From NCBI GenBank assembly GCA_951799445.1, contig OX637287.1, positions 49,567,724 to 49,631,723 on the forward strand: a stretch of DNA of 64,000 bases, written 5' to 3'. The position numbers were made by a program, and so were the translations under genes. The notes under the pieces were generated by a model. It saw nothing but the letters and a program-made list of their open reading frames with translations. It made no database searches and was not told the DNA's origin. Positions within the stretch are counted from its first letter, which is position 1, and every line of letters begins with the position of its first letter. Positions 21,701 through 33,794 of the stretch are shown here, in pieces. This DNA is from Pseudisothecium myosuroides. Lineage: Eukaryota; Streptophyta; Bryopsida; Hypnales; Lembophyllaceae.

Positions 21701-24170
21701 TTGATGATCATGTGGTAGAAACCGGCGATGACCCATATAGATCATTTTCTTTAGAAGGTTTGAATGCTCTGCAATAGTGTGAACTCCACAAACGGGGCAC
21801 CCCTTGTACCCCTTCACTTGTTGACTGAGATTAGGCCATAGGCCGGTAGGTCGTTAATTGTCCATAACAATATCCCTCTGCATCTGAAATTCCGATGCTC
21901 CACTGGTTGTGACATGTCTACCGCGGCAACACCAGCCCAAAGCTTGAGCAGGTCCCTTACAAGTGGGCCCAAAAAGACGTCAAACGACTGGCCAGAGGGA
22001 GCCTTCTCACCTGAATCAAATTCAAGACTTGTCAGATTCATAATAAACATCACATTACCCACAATATTATGCACTGCATATTATACATGGAAAAATGTGA
22101 TTGAGGTGCTCAATGTCAACTATATATATTAGATTTTTGGACACAATGCACACGAGTATAACAAAGAACGGACTCTCAAATGGGGAATGGCCAATTCCTA
22201 CGGCTTCCTACATGGGCTACTGAAACTCAAAATCTGACCTTGTCACAGAGCAAGGACGAAATGGAGCGGCCTAGGAAAACAAACCTGGCATTATCATGGT
22301 CAATGAGATGAAAAACTTTCTCGTTGCCAACCATGGCGGCAGATTATAAATGACTATGAGGATTGGCCAAAGTGAATGCTTCACGTTCTAATTTCCGTAT
22401 GGGTTGACTCCGTCTGCCACAAGCCCCAAATAGACGTTCCTCTCCTCAGCTACAAAATTTGGGTCTATGTCTTTTACTGCGCTCCATTGTGGACTATCCA
22501 CTACTGACCTCATCAAACCATTTGGTGAGTGGTTTGTAGCATGCCAACGCATGAGCTTGGCAACTTCAGGGCAACGATACATACGCTGTAAACGTGGTAT
22601 GATGGGAAAATATCGAAGGAGTTTCACGGGAACCTAGTTTGAACTAGGCACATATCGAGGTGCTCTACACGTAGGACACTCTGTCAAATCAGAGCTCTCC
22701 GGACCTTCGTACAGAATATGTCCCTCCGGGCAGCATTGTATCGCTTCGTGTTCTAGTCCCATACTCATCACCATCCGCTTCGTCTCATACGTGTTTTGGG
22801 GCAAAGCATTGGCTCTAGGCAGCAGATCGCCTGCGAGGAACATGAGGAGCTCGTCTAGAAACGTATTTGACACCCCGTAGAGGTTGCACATGTTTAACAA
22901 CATTATGCCGGCCTGGAGTCTATTGACCTGACAACCCTCGTACACTGGCTCTGTAGACTCCCTAATTAACCGATCCATATCAACTTCGTCGACTTCATCA
23001 TCAAGCAGTGGATCAACATCTGGAAGCTGTCCACCATCGACGGCATTATGAATTTCATCTGCTCACTGAAATGTATCACACACCATTTGGTCGATGTGAA
23101 CCGTTGTTCTTTCCGGCCAAACAAAGTGCGCAGCTCCCGGATTACCTGCCCTTCTCATGTAGTCCTCTTCATAGACTCCGACACGTTCGTTTGGGCGCCG
23201 GATGTGTCTTCCGTCAATTGTCTGCAAGAACACACACAAGCGAGTGAGTGCACGGTTAGGACAAAGACCAATGCATTTTTAGAGAAGGAACAAACAACTC
23301 GATGTTTTCAGAATCAGTAGCTGTCAAAGATATTGCAAGGTGAAACACAATTTTAGGGTAGATAAAAAGCACGTCGTGATCGCAACATCAAACTCCGCCA
23401 ATTTTGAGCATTGTACAGATACTCTTTTTACGCTCACATGCATGACTCAATGACCTCAAAGAAAAGGACAAACACTAAAATGGCATGTAGTTATTGGAAA
23501 TATTTTTTGACTGAGATCTAAAGATACCTTCGAAGGGTATGGTGTTTTAAGAAGAATCTTTAATCAAATTTTAAGAAGTTCCTGCATTTTCGTTAATTTA
23601 GAGATACATCTGAACAAAAATTAAATATATACAAGTATATCTATGTCCGATTGGATTAAATTGGGAGACATGAATTGTACATTGTAGCAAAACGTATAGT
23701 TTGGTTCAGGTGTGCTGGAAAACAAAAGGTTTGTATTCAACATTTTATTACTATCCGTCAATCTAAGTATGAGACAGCATTAGGATCCTATACGCTCTCC
23801 ACCAAGACTTTTAGACGTCCTATCAAATACAAAGGTAACAAAGAATAGCCTCACTCTCTTGGGAATGCTATAGCAGAGTTCTAAAAACAATAATATGTTA
23901 TGTCCAGACCAGGGTTACATATTTTGCTACATTCTTCACAATAAGTGAGCCGAGCAGTAGGAAACAATGATTCAGTTGAATGCTTACCATTACAGGGAAT
24001 GGCAAGTATGGATCACGCTCGTGTTGCCGATGATGCCTCCCTATAGTGCCTGCCCTTCGAATTCGTGTTCCTCGACATTCACGGCAAGCGCATGGGTACT
24101 CATGAAGTCCCAATCTCGACACTATGGCACGCTCTGAATGGTAAGCAGACACAAGTCGGCGAGGCCTCAT
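18738..24170 (-). pseudogene. CACTA transposase (Tnp2/Transposase_21 type), five exons, inactivated
   Basis: Exons by GT/AG borders and frame: 24,170-23,988; 23,221-22,285; 22,010-21,497; 21,111-20,216; 19,635-18,738. They sum to 1,142 codons if one 2-nt insertion is discounted. Exon 1 has a Cys-rich motif (YPCACRECRG). Exons 2-3 carry the tnp2 core with RYFPIIPRLQRMY, LGLVADGVNPYGN, LPPWL and zinc-type CPVCG. Exon 4 has LDVMHCEKN and the DUF4218 block (PPSFFDVMVHL, MYPFERYYKGLK). Exon 5 has DUF4216 (WGFTIANFE, QVFY). Breaks: TGA at 23,063, TAG at 22,634, TAG at 22,388, and a frameshift near 21,834 between AYG and QQVKGYKGCP. It formerly cut and joined element ends in the nucleus. Domain order and length fit the family. 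Confidence 0.88.
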
Positions 24171-24582
24171 TGGAGAGGCTCAATGCACACTGGTTCTGCG
24201 TTTAGGGTGACAATGACTATCAAAAAAGGAGATCCTGCAATGCCCAATGCCATGAACCACTGTTAGCTGCCAGTTTCAAAGTTCATGAGTGATTCCGACG
24301 CCATGTTTTGAATTTTGTGTACATGCGGAGTTAAAGCATTTTAGCATCCAATTGTGTCAACAAAATTTTTCCTTCTCACATGAGTTGAGAAGCACAAATT
24401 CAAGAGTATAAAAATCGGTAGCATAACATTGTATTGCACAGCATGTAGCTAAAAAATGAGCCGTGCATTTGCCAAAATGATGTGTAGACTCTATCCTCAT
24501 TTCTTTAAAGTATATCTATGTCTGGAATTCCGCTATGTAAGCTACAGACGCAACTACCCGGCAATTTTGGAATGTCATAATT

Positions 24583-24945
24583 CTAGCAATGCTGCCAGAC
24601 TAAAATTTTTTTTCTCCAGATTTTGGGATTTTTTGCGTTTGGAACAACAAGCAGTACGCTTTCTTCTGTGTCAGACTGCATCCCCATGAATGCTCTCATC
24701 TCTGCGAGGCTCTTCTCCACTACATCCTTGTAGCTAACCTTTTTTCTTGGAGGAATAGGAGACAGGGGTTTCAAGTCCATTGCACCCTCATTCTGCTGTA
24801 TGCTAGACGCACAAAGTGGAGGGCAACTTCCAAAGTTTTCCGCATGTGGAAGATCCCGTGGTCCCTCCTCTTCATCACTCCAATCCATTTTTGGTCGCCT
24901 CCTTCTATGAAGAGGAGCAGCACGGAGTATCTTCCTTTTTCCCAT
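24583..24945 (-). CDS. Small hypothetical protein inside the CACTA element
   Basis: A 120-residue frame starting with ATG, basic at the N-terminus (MGKRKILRAAPLHRRRRPK) and followed by an acidic WSDEEEG patch and a SYKDVVEKSLAEMRAFMG helix-like segment. It lies about 410 bp upstream of the transposase ATG on the same strand. It could be an extra element-encoded protein, a 5' exon of the transposase gene or chance. I recognise no family, and no in-phase splice to exon 1 was evident. Confidence 0.35.
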   Translation of the reverse strand: MGKRKILRAAPLHRRRRPKMDWSDEEEGPRDLPHAENFGSCPPLCASSIQQNEGAMDLKPLSPIPPRKKVSYKDVVEKSLAEMRAFMGMQSDTEESVLLVVPNAKNPKIWRKKILVWQHC

Positions 24946-26436
24946 GAGGATAGTGAATTGCAGACTGCGATGGATTTTTGAGTACGTTGCACCCTAAATC
25001 AAATGAGTTTCAAATTGTACATCTACAAACGCTCGAGAAAGATCTGAGCCTTGAACTCCCGTAGAAGTACGTTAAAAATTGTTGGACATTGAGAACCCTA
25101 GACTGTCCCCGTTGGTGTACTAATATCTGTAACACTGCATGGTGAACCCTAAACCGCAATCTTATATCCTAGTGGGGACCTTCTACAGAGGCCATGTCCT
25201 ACCAAATTAACAATACAGTGAATTGATCACAAAAACAGGTTGAAGGTTTAACGCTTACCAGAGACAATGATGGGCTATCGTAGCAACACCTGCTTCCTTG
25301 GCCTCGCCCCTGCTTCTCTCTTTCAGTGGTGTATCTACCTACATTGCAAACAAGAAAAACGCACTCAATAACTCATGAAAGCTTACGCATCCCCATCCTC
25401 TACTGGACACTTGACCACAGTGAATGCAACAAAGATGTTGCCCGTCTTCCACATGACCTTCGCTGGAGTAATTAATGGGAACACAATTGTGCTTCAAACT
25501 TGCCTATCACCGGACCCTAAGTGGCAATGATAGAAATTCAACACTCTTGTTATTAGTGCCCTAAGTGCCTTAATCCTAAACCATCACTTCATCGTTCATA
25601 GCGAATGAGTGTGCCCAACCAGTCCAAGCCTTAATCCAATCCTATATTTGTCATGACATTGTGGGAAGCTTCAGCAAACTGATCTGCAAACTACAAGTGA
25701 ACATAGGGCTTTTGCGGCAACATACCTCTATGGAGATCTTAAACAAGCAGAGCAATTGGTCGGGAAAGGGAGGATAGGAGGAGCAGGAGCGGAACAGCAC
25801 AACACTTGAAATGGGCAGAGCATCCGCATTGCAATGGTGTGAAGTAAGTACTTTACTCCACCTCAACACATTGCCGTTGCAATTGAATCTTCCAATTCTT
25901 AATTGCGGCAAGATTCATGTACTATCAGAAACTCTAGAATATTGGCAGTGGGGGCATAGCTTTGTAATTTCTAATCAATCCACCCATGAAGCCCAACAGG
26001 TGAGAGGAGGTGCATTAGACATGGAAGTAGTCTGGTTTAAGTAAAGAGAGAGCCCAACGTCCCTGAAGCTAGGTTTCAATGCTCCCGCTCAACTCAACGA
26101 TCAAATTAATTTTCACTGTCCTAAAATGCAAGCGGCGGCAAGTCTAATTGCCAGAGATCTGTCCGTGATTGCAAAGCTGTTGAAGGCACAAACTTCAAGG
26201 CAGAGAAGTAGGTGGACAATCGCAGCCAGAGGTCCTTAAACTCTAGCCATTGATTTCACGTGGATGACTGATCAATGTGTTGGAAGCATTCATCCAGTTT
26301 CACAGAATGCGTCTTCCATATCGAAAGAGAAGACACTCTAATCAAATTGATCTGGGTCTCGCCGTCACTCCTCCGTTAATGTACTCCGCGTTTATCCGTT
26401 GCCCTAGTCCTAAACTGAATTCTTGAAACATTGTAG
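24946..26436. promoter_or_regulatory. Interior of the CACTA element between its divergent genes
   Basis: No recognised gene. Because the transposase runs leftward and the TnpA-like gene rightward, this stretch should contain the promoters of both. I cannot assign TATA boxes or start sites. Overlapping short frames at 25,651-26,044 are not convincing. Confidence 0.35.
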
Positions 26437-26958
26437 TTGCAATCGCGGATAGTGATTTGTACATTGTGTGATCGCAGAGACCTGAGAGAGTCTGCATTTC
26501 TAGTGGGAGGTCAGAGTCTGGTGAAGGCGGGCTTCGTGAAGCAACGGCACTTGGTTCACACATCAGATCGGGGTTGCAAAGGAGACCGCTTGTTTTGTCG
26601 TTGCAACGTCAAATCTGTCAAAGCCCCGTGGTGTATGTGCTGCGAAGAAAACCCTAGCATTGTGTGTCTGGTAGATGCTGTAGATGTGGACGTTCTAACA
26701 CCTGGAGGCCCGACTTCTATCTCCATAATCACTCCAGCCACTATATGTGCATCCGAAATTGGTCGTGGTTTCACGGATGGGGAATGCATTGAGGCCATTT
26801 TGAACTTGCGTCGTCTGACCTCTAGCTCTCTAGAATCCTCTAGTACTGATTCAGCAGAAGGACCTGATTTGGAGAGTGATCGGACGTGGAGCCCATCGCT
26901 ACGTGAGAAAGGGTCCGCTCACCACGTGAGGAAAGTGACGCCCAAAAACGCTGCAAAG
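26437..26958 (+). other. Possible 5' exon of the TnpA-like gene
   Basis: A plus-strand frame of about 174 codons open to a good donor (GCAAAG|GTAATT). It could join in phase to GTGCACATCATGCCT near 27,442, giving NAAK|VHIMPPRKE. It contains a Cys-rich stretch and a Ser/Glu-rich segment (SSSLESSSTDSAEGPDLES). Its start is TTG rather than ATG, so either it begins inside or it is not coding. No family recognised. Confidence 0.3.
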
Positions 26959-27450
26959 GTAATTAATGAGCTCACCCTAAACCTCATTGTGCTATGCAGT
27001 ATGGCTATACGTGAATGTGACCGGTTCTGCATTCCGATCCATGGTCTCCTGCCCTTCAACATCGAGCAGTGCATTCTATGAATACTGGTTGATGCAAGTG
27101 TAAGCGAGCATCCCGCACTTCATAACTTGTTGCGTCTTGTTAATGTCTCTCACCTGCAGAACCCATGCCAACAGTGGCATTGGAGGCAGAGTCTTTTGTC
27201 TCAGAATGGAATGCCAGACCTTTGTTTTTAGAATCACTATTTAGTGATGAGGCTAATTCCATGACAGTTTTCATCAGTGGGAAGGTGGAGTGAAAGTGAG
27301 GTCCACATGGCTTGAAATACCTTCGCCAAGTAAATCAGCGGTTTCAATTTTTTCTTGTCGTTGTAAATGTCCCACAACGTTCCTTGCCGTCTTGAGAGTG
27401 TGTGATTCTGAAATAACCATGTGTAGATGGATGTGGGATAGGTGCACATC

Positions 27451-30246
27451 ATGCCTCCACGGAAAGAAACCTTCGAAAGTTGGAAAAAGAACAGAAATGG
27501 GAAAGGGAAAGAGCCTTCCGAAGTAGATAGAGGCACAGATGGGCAACGTCAGTTGGAGAAGAACATCCGCAAAGGGAAGGGGAGGGCGGAACCTCCACCA
27601 AAGCGTGGCATGAAGCAGAGCCCTTTCATCAAGGATATGTTCAATTCTTCCAAGGAATCCTCTGGAAAGGGCCAAGCAACTGCCGACGTCATTGTGATAG
27701 AGTCGGACAATATTGTGGATGACGATGGTCCCATGCTTCATTCGAGAATGACCAGGGGCAAAACAAGAGCTCGAAGTGAAGAACAAGGTAAATCATGCAC
27801 CAAAGAGATCCCACAAAGTAAGTGTTGATATGAATTCCATTGATCTACCCACAAAGGATAAGTTCAATTATTGCATGATGTGGTCTCTCAGCAGTCAATT
27901 TTCAGACACTTGCAACTAATGTAATAAAAAATTATATTTTGTATGTTGCCAAACTACCATATAAGTTTGTTTGTAGTCACAAAATGTTGATTATTTTCTA
28001 TACCCACTGATCAGTAACCTTATTTTCCATTCTTCTGGTATGATCGTATGTTATATTTGTGAAGGTGTATTATATGTACCCAATTTTGGTAACACTTTGC
28101 TCACACAATGTAACTCTATGATACGTACCTTTATCAGATGGGAGGAAAGGCACTCCGATAAGTCGGCAGAGCAGTCTGCACAGTAGTGGTGTCATAACAA
28201 GAGGCGGTTCATCTGAACAAAGGCACACCCTCAGGAGGTCGGGGAGTGACCGTAGCCAAGACCGGAATGGGGGCAAGTCTCGAATCATTGCGGGACAAAA
28301 AGGAAGCACAGAAGTTGACAACCCCAATTTGGACATATCATGTCCAAGTGCTCAAGAATTGGACTCATCGCCGCAGGTATGCAAGAGGGTGAATGAATTC
28401 TACTCTATTCCATTCAGTACTTAGCGCGTCAAGGTAAAAATTAATGCAAAGGAAAGCAATATGCTCTATACTCAGTCCTTTACATTCCGTAATTTATGCA
28501 AGTATCATTTCTTCAAGCGTGAATCCATCTAAATTCCCCTTCTACTAGGTCAATGACAGTGATTTTTAATTATTCCTTTGTAGCTATAGCAAACATTGAA
28601 TACCCGCATGTGTATTCATCATGAAGTCGTGAGTGGGTTTGGAAGCAGGGAAGTCCTATTTTACAAACGTAGGGGAACAGTAGCCAGCGCTCAATGCTCA
28701 CAAAGCGGAGGAGGGCCGAGTGGACTGCGGTTGAGGATGTAGGAGTTGACGATGGAAGCGACGAAAATCCTCCGGATGTAACTGCAGAAGATGGTGGAGC
28801 CTGTATGCCGATAGAGGGGTCGCAAAGTTCAGATGAGGAGTCAGACAAGGGACGCAGCACTGGAATTCCTAGCGTAGATGACCTCTGCAGCGATGATGAA
28901 TACACTGCCGACAACATCATGGAGTCGGATTCAGGCGGTCAAGCATTGGAATTCAAGTACGAGCTACACTCAGAGACAATAAAGCGAAAAGAACAACGAG
29001 AGAGACAAAAAGCAAGGGATAAAAAAATATGAAAGCGGGAGAGAGAAGGGAAGAAGCCATATTACCTTCATGTAAACTATCGTAAGATTCCGTATTCCGA
29101 TGGCTGTACTGCATGGAGGGCCGACTTGACTAAATTGTCTAAAGCCTTGGACCCATCTATCATGGATGTTTGAGAGCAGCCTCCTGCTGAATTGGCAACG
29201 CTAAGGAGGCGATTGAGGGACAATTTTGAATATAGTGCGCCTGTGGACCCGCTTTTCATCAGACGACTGGTGGGAAATTCCATAGCACAACGGAGGTGCA
29301 CGCTCATGAAGATGATAGGGGCAGGGGAAGATAAACCTGCGGGCTTCTCCAAGGAGATATGGGTCCGGCTGGAGAAGACTCTAAACTGCCCCTCACACGA
29401 GGAAAAATCTGAAAGAATGAAGAGAGCAAACAAGAGCCGCGTCAATTTTGGAAGGACTGGACCAAGGGGTGAAGAAGGCATAAGAGAAATGCTACGGGAG
29501 AAATATGGCAAGTCCCCAGACTATGAGGACGTGTACGAAGAAATGTCAAGAGACAAAGGGTATGCAGGCGTGGCTTTGCAACGAAAACTTCAACGTCAAG
29601 GGAAGCTGAAAAGTGAGCCGAAAGTACCATGCAACGTCTCGTTTGAGGAAGGCGTTGTAGAAGCTCAAGAGCGTGGAGGAGGGGCAACTGATATACCCGA
29701 GCGCAAAAACCGTACCGAGGGCAATGCTATAGAAGAGGGAAAAATGGTGAACCAACTAGAGAGGAAAATTGCTGAATTGGAGGCTCAGTTGGCAGCAACC
29801 GGTGGCCGTGAAAAGAGCAACTCAGATGTGCAAGAAGCAGTAGAGGCAGTCCAGCCGTCTTCGGTGTCAGAGGCACAGCATGCATCATCTGGAATTGGCC
29901 GTGAAAAGGTACGGTCTTTCAATGACAACAAACGGAGTGGTACGTCTAGCATGGAAGAGGTCCTGATTCCCGTGAAGGCCCTTTGTGTTTTACGTAGGTG
30001 GCAAATGCTTCTCTGGTCCATGCACAAATGGTTCATTTTTATTTCTTCCTCAAATGTTGCTAAAATCGCTCGATGAACTGAAACCGCATGAGTACCATGA
30101 TTTGCGCTGTTTTATATCGAATGGCATAGGATGTCGGCACAGCAGATGTGGAGGAAGAGCTGCCGACAACCAATGCTGTAAAAGAGAAGACAACACGGAA
30201 AGGATGGCCAGCACAGGGAACATCTAAATCGCAGAAGCAGAACTGA
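27451..30246 (+). pseudogene. TnpA-like second protein of the CACTA element, inactivated
   Basis: Exons by frame and GT/AG borders: 27,451-27,787; 28,138-28,376; 28,688-29,908; 30,130-30,246, together 638 codons. The N-terminal two exons are low-complexity basic/Ser-rich (MPPRKETFESWKKNRNGKGK). Exon 3 has an acidic region, then a block with FSKEIWVRLE, SHEEKSERMKRANKSR and GEEGIREMLREKYGKSPDYE that resembles the plant Ptta/En-Spm transposase (Transposase_24) pattern, and a short coiled coil (VNQLERKIAELEAQLAA). In-frame TGA codons at 29,030 and 29,171 break it. In En/Spm, TnpA binds subterminal repeats and assists transposition. Opposite orientation to the transposase is unusual. Exons 3 start and 4 are the least certain. 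Confidence 0.6.
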
Positions 30247-31783
30247 TGGAGCAGGTGCTTTGACCAAGCATGATTGGTGAGTTGTCCCCAAAATCTATAT
30301 GAGTTGCTACAGTGGATCTGGTCCCACGTTGTATTATTGAGGTCACCCACATGCAATCCATATTTGTTTGACTTAGACGTCCCCAGACCGCTTTTCTCTA
30401 GTGGTTGAACTGTGGGCCACAGATTGTGCAGTAGTTCCCTTGAAATGACTAAATGGATGGGATTTCGTGTCTGAATTATTGCATACTCACTATTGCATGG
30501 GGCCATGTTGGAGATTTGTGCAATTCCATGGACTGATATGAATTGTGCAGGCTGTAGACACTAAACTCCGAAATCCTTTCGTGCTTACATAGTGACTGTT
30601 TTTTAGACGCACGAGTGCATATTGAAATGTCGAATGCACTTGATGTGGCTTAATTGTGTACGTGTTGCATGGAAGGTAGGGGAGGTATTGAACGCTATTC
30701 CAAGAAGGCATGTGATTCAAGAATCAATGTTGGAGAAAGGCATATATATGTTCCACACAGAAGGGAACTAAAACCGACTCCAGCAATAGTAGTGTTTGCA
30801 TGGAAGGATGATGACAAATATTCTCATTTGGAAGACAAAGATGTCATGATGTGTGGTATATCTTCATGGAAGTCGGAGGGGCTAAGTGCAGGCCATTTTG
30901 TACGGCTTCCAAAAGCTTTCCCCAGTGGTGGTGTATAGAAATCTATGGTAAACCCCGAATCTAAGGGAGGGGGCTATTACAGCATTTTTCTCCGTGTTTT
31001 TGGATGGAGTTTTGGAGCAGGTTTTATGGAGCAGTGCTGCTTTTATTCCCCGCAAAATTATTTTCAAGGCGTACGGTTGCCTAAAATAGTATAACAATAT
31101 TGTCAGTTGTTGGAATATTGGACAATTTGTATAAGCTCCCAAGCATGAGCTATTCTATGGAACATTGACACACCTATTAATACAATTTTTGGTTTCATTG
31201 TCAATGTGGTTGGAATACAAGGACTCCTTTCTGCAAGTCAGTCAGTATGCATAAGCTACGAATGTAGCAATGAATGTTGTATGTATTTTGTGCTGTGAGA
31301 ATGGATGTATGAAAAAATATAGTAAATATTTGGTTTCCGTTACCAAAAACTAAATCCAAAACCTTATCCGCTTACGTGGCATCTCCATAACCCTGAACCC
31401 AATGAAAACTCTTCCCGCACTGTCAACTGCAATGGTATACGTGGCGGTATCTGACAATTTTGGATTTTATCTCTGACAAGTGTGTCAGAAGATGTTTACA
31501 AGGTCACTGGCAAGTTTTGGTTACCTATATTGTAGTTCCCATCTGCCATAATACTGACAAGCAGTCCTTGGAATCCGCGATTTACTTGGTGAAAGGGTGA
31601 GGTAAAAACTTTGCCACGCTGTGTGTACACCATGGCACCTCTTGCCCTACCTAGTCTGACGTGGTCAAAACCAACTGGAATGAGTTGGTTTCTGTCCGAA
31701 CCAAAATGTCCTAATCCACTATTCGGACTAACATATATTTCTCAGTTTTCGTGTTGGTGAGGACACGAATTTTTGTAGTAGTG
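30247..31783. other. Right arm of the CACTA element, no firm gene
   Basis: An open frame at 30,654-30,938 (plus, 94 codons, ending HFVRLPKAFPSGGV) has coding-like composition but no recognised family. The terminal 400 bp are less AT-rich and end at TTTTGTAGTAGTG. Confidence 0.4.
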
Positions 31784-31786
31784 AAA

Positions 31787-33448
31787 TATTTTATTGTTTT
31801 CACTACCTTAGAATGTAAGAGGGCTCAAAAGCAATTGGGCAACAAGGATTCCAGGATTCCGGGTTTGTAAAAGGTAAAAAGCCCATTGTGGACCATTTAG
31901 TCATTGTGCATAGTTCCAATTACTAGATTCACAATTTTTTTCCTACAAAAGAACAACAAATCTAGAAATACTTCACATGTATTTTGGCCAACTTGTTTCT
32001 GGAAAGAAAAGACACATTATAGGTGGTCAGGACAAAACCACGTAGCTTCCCATTGTGAATTCTAAAGAATACTATTCTGACTTGTCTTTTTGAATGATAA
32101 TATAGCTTTCTTTATTCCCTAGACAGTTCCATTAGCTATTCAATTGTGTTCTTTGCATTGAGATTGTAGAATAATGAATGAACCTTTTACCATGTGTTGA
32201 ATCTACATGGCAGGTGATGTTCATTGAATTTATAAATTGATAATTTTCAAATCAATTCTAACACTTTGAGCTCCAATTCTAACCATTTGAATTCCAATTC
32301 CACACTTTGTGCACTACCTACTACATTAGGATGCACAAGATTGCATTATTGGGGTGCTTGGACTGAGTCCATAATAGGTGTGGTTACAATACCTTACGTT
32401 ACCTTAGAAGACTTCAAACACTCAAACACAAGTAGCATCAGAAGCCCTAGCTCAATCTTCTAAAAACACTCCTAAATTTAATAAAATGCAACTTTAATAA
32501 TGTGTTTAGTAAGTGAGCAACAAAAAGATTGGATAGACCTTTCCCTACATTTGGCTACATGTTGTAAATCTATAAGTGCAGTCCCCCAACTGCTTGGTGC
32601 AAATATTTTCTACTATAGTTGGCCAATCTATTACAGTGGACGAGTTGAATTATTGCCTTGAAGTAACTACTGTAGAATTGGAATTTTCCTTCCACCATGG
32701 ATATTATTATTTATGTAACTACCACCATGGTGATCACTTCTATATTAGAAGTATTTGAAAATTCATGGTGTATTTTGATTTGTATAAATGTCTTCTTCAA
32801 AATTTGTTTTTTTGGCAGCAAATGAATACATGAGAGTTCTTTGTGTACATTGCATTTGAATTTTTATTTGACTTTGACATTTTTGAAATGGTAAAAATTC
32901 ATGCTTGTATACAAGGAAATCTAGTTGATTCCTTCCCCTAATTATAGTATTGGTCCCACTCTTAAAACTCCAGGTCCAAACAATAGACCAAAGTGCTTTG
33001 TACCTCAATTATTGCAAAAATGTGTTTGATCTATAATTGTTTGTCATTTGTTGCATCTATCCAAAGTAAAACATTTGGGGCAACAATTTTAATCTCATTA
33101 GGTGCATGCATCCAAATTTGATTCTAAAAAACACCACAACCACACCTAAACTTTTAAATACCTCTACACAAACATTGTTTATCCTATTATTGCATGAGGC
33201 AACCAATTTAGTGTCACTTGTAAAATTAGTGTCACTAAATTTTGATTCTTTTTGTAAAAAATTATTCAATACAATAATATATCAGCTTGCACAAAATTAC
33301 GTATCATAATATGTAAATTTGACTATCTTAAATTAGTTTCACTTGCACTAGTTGGACAAATTATTGAAGTGTGCTATGCACCATGCATCAAGAGTTGTTA
33401 GCTCTCAATGAAAGGATAGGAGACTTTGCATTGACAAAAGCTACATCT
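31787..33448. other. Intergenic, mostly old repeats
   Basis: Contains a copy of dispersed repeat family 5 at about 32,080-32,300 (GTAGAATAATGAATGAACC, GATGTTCATTGAATTTAT, CACTTTGAGCTCCAATTC). No gene recognised. Confidence 0.45.
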
Positions 33449-33450
33449 TA

Positions 33451-33640
33451 CAATAGAACCTCTCTAAGCTGATCGGTCCCGGACTGGTCTGACAGATTGG
33501 TTTATAGAGGTTTATTGACTTAGAGAGGGTCATTTTTAGTCACAACCTTTGTTATGTGGCCCAGACCCGGACAAGTCTGACATGATTAGTTTACAAAGGT
33601 TTATCAACTTAGAGAGGATCAACTTAGAGAGGTTCTACTG
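33451..33640. mobile_element. pogo/Tigger-like MITE, 190 bp
   Basis: The ends CAATAGAACCTCTCTAAG and, inverted, CAGTAGAACCTCTCTAAG differ at one position. TA lies on both sides (33,449-33,450 and 33,641-33,642). The CAGTAGAACCTCT terminus and TA target are typical of pogo/Tigger-type Tc1/mariner elements. Internally two related halves both contain CTTAGAGAGG. Non-coding. Confidence 0.78.
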
Positions 33641-33794
33641 TACAAAGATTGATTACTTGAAAAGCCTTCCAATGCTACTGGGAATCCCTCATAGCATAGC
33701 TACTTGTTTTTTTCAGATGATCAATAACAGCTCATCCTACAGACGCATTTAGCCATCTCATGTGCAATGACTAGACAATGGTGAAAAAATCAAT

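Larger units (their letters stand above)
16679..31783 (-). mobile_element. CACTA (En/Spm) transposon, 15,105 bp, complete but coding-dead
   Basis: The left end reads CACTACTAGAAAA and the right end, inverted, CACTACTACAAAA, 12 of 13 matching and with the canonical CACTA start. The trinucleotide AAA flanks both outer ends (16,676-16,678 and 31,784-31,786), as expected for the 3-bp target duplication. Inside are a five-exon Transposase_21/DUF4218/DUF4216 gene on the minus strand and a TnpA-like gene on the plus strand, head to head across about 3 kb. Both carry nonsense mutations, so the copy should be non-autonomous now though it might be mobilised in trans. Inverted similarity beyond 13 bp is weak. 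Confidence 0.85.

Noticed and set aside
16679..31783. LTR retrotransposon reading of the 15-kb element
   Set aside because: Ends are short inverted CACTA repeats, not long direct repeats, and the domains are Transposase_21, DUF4218 and DUF4216.
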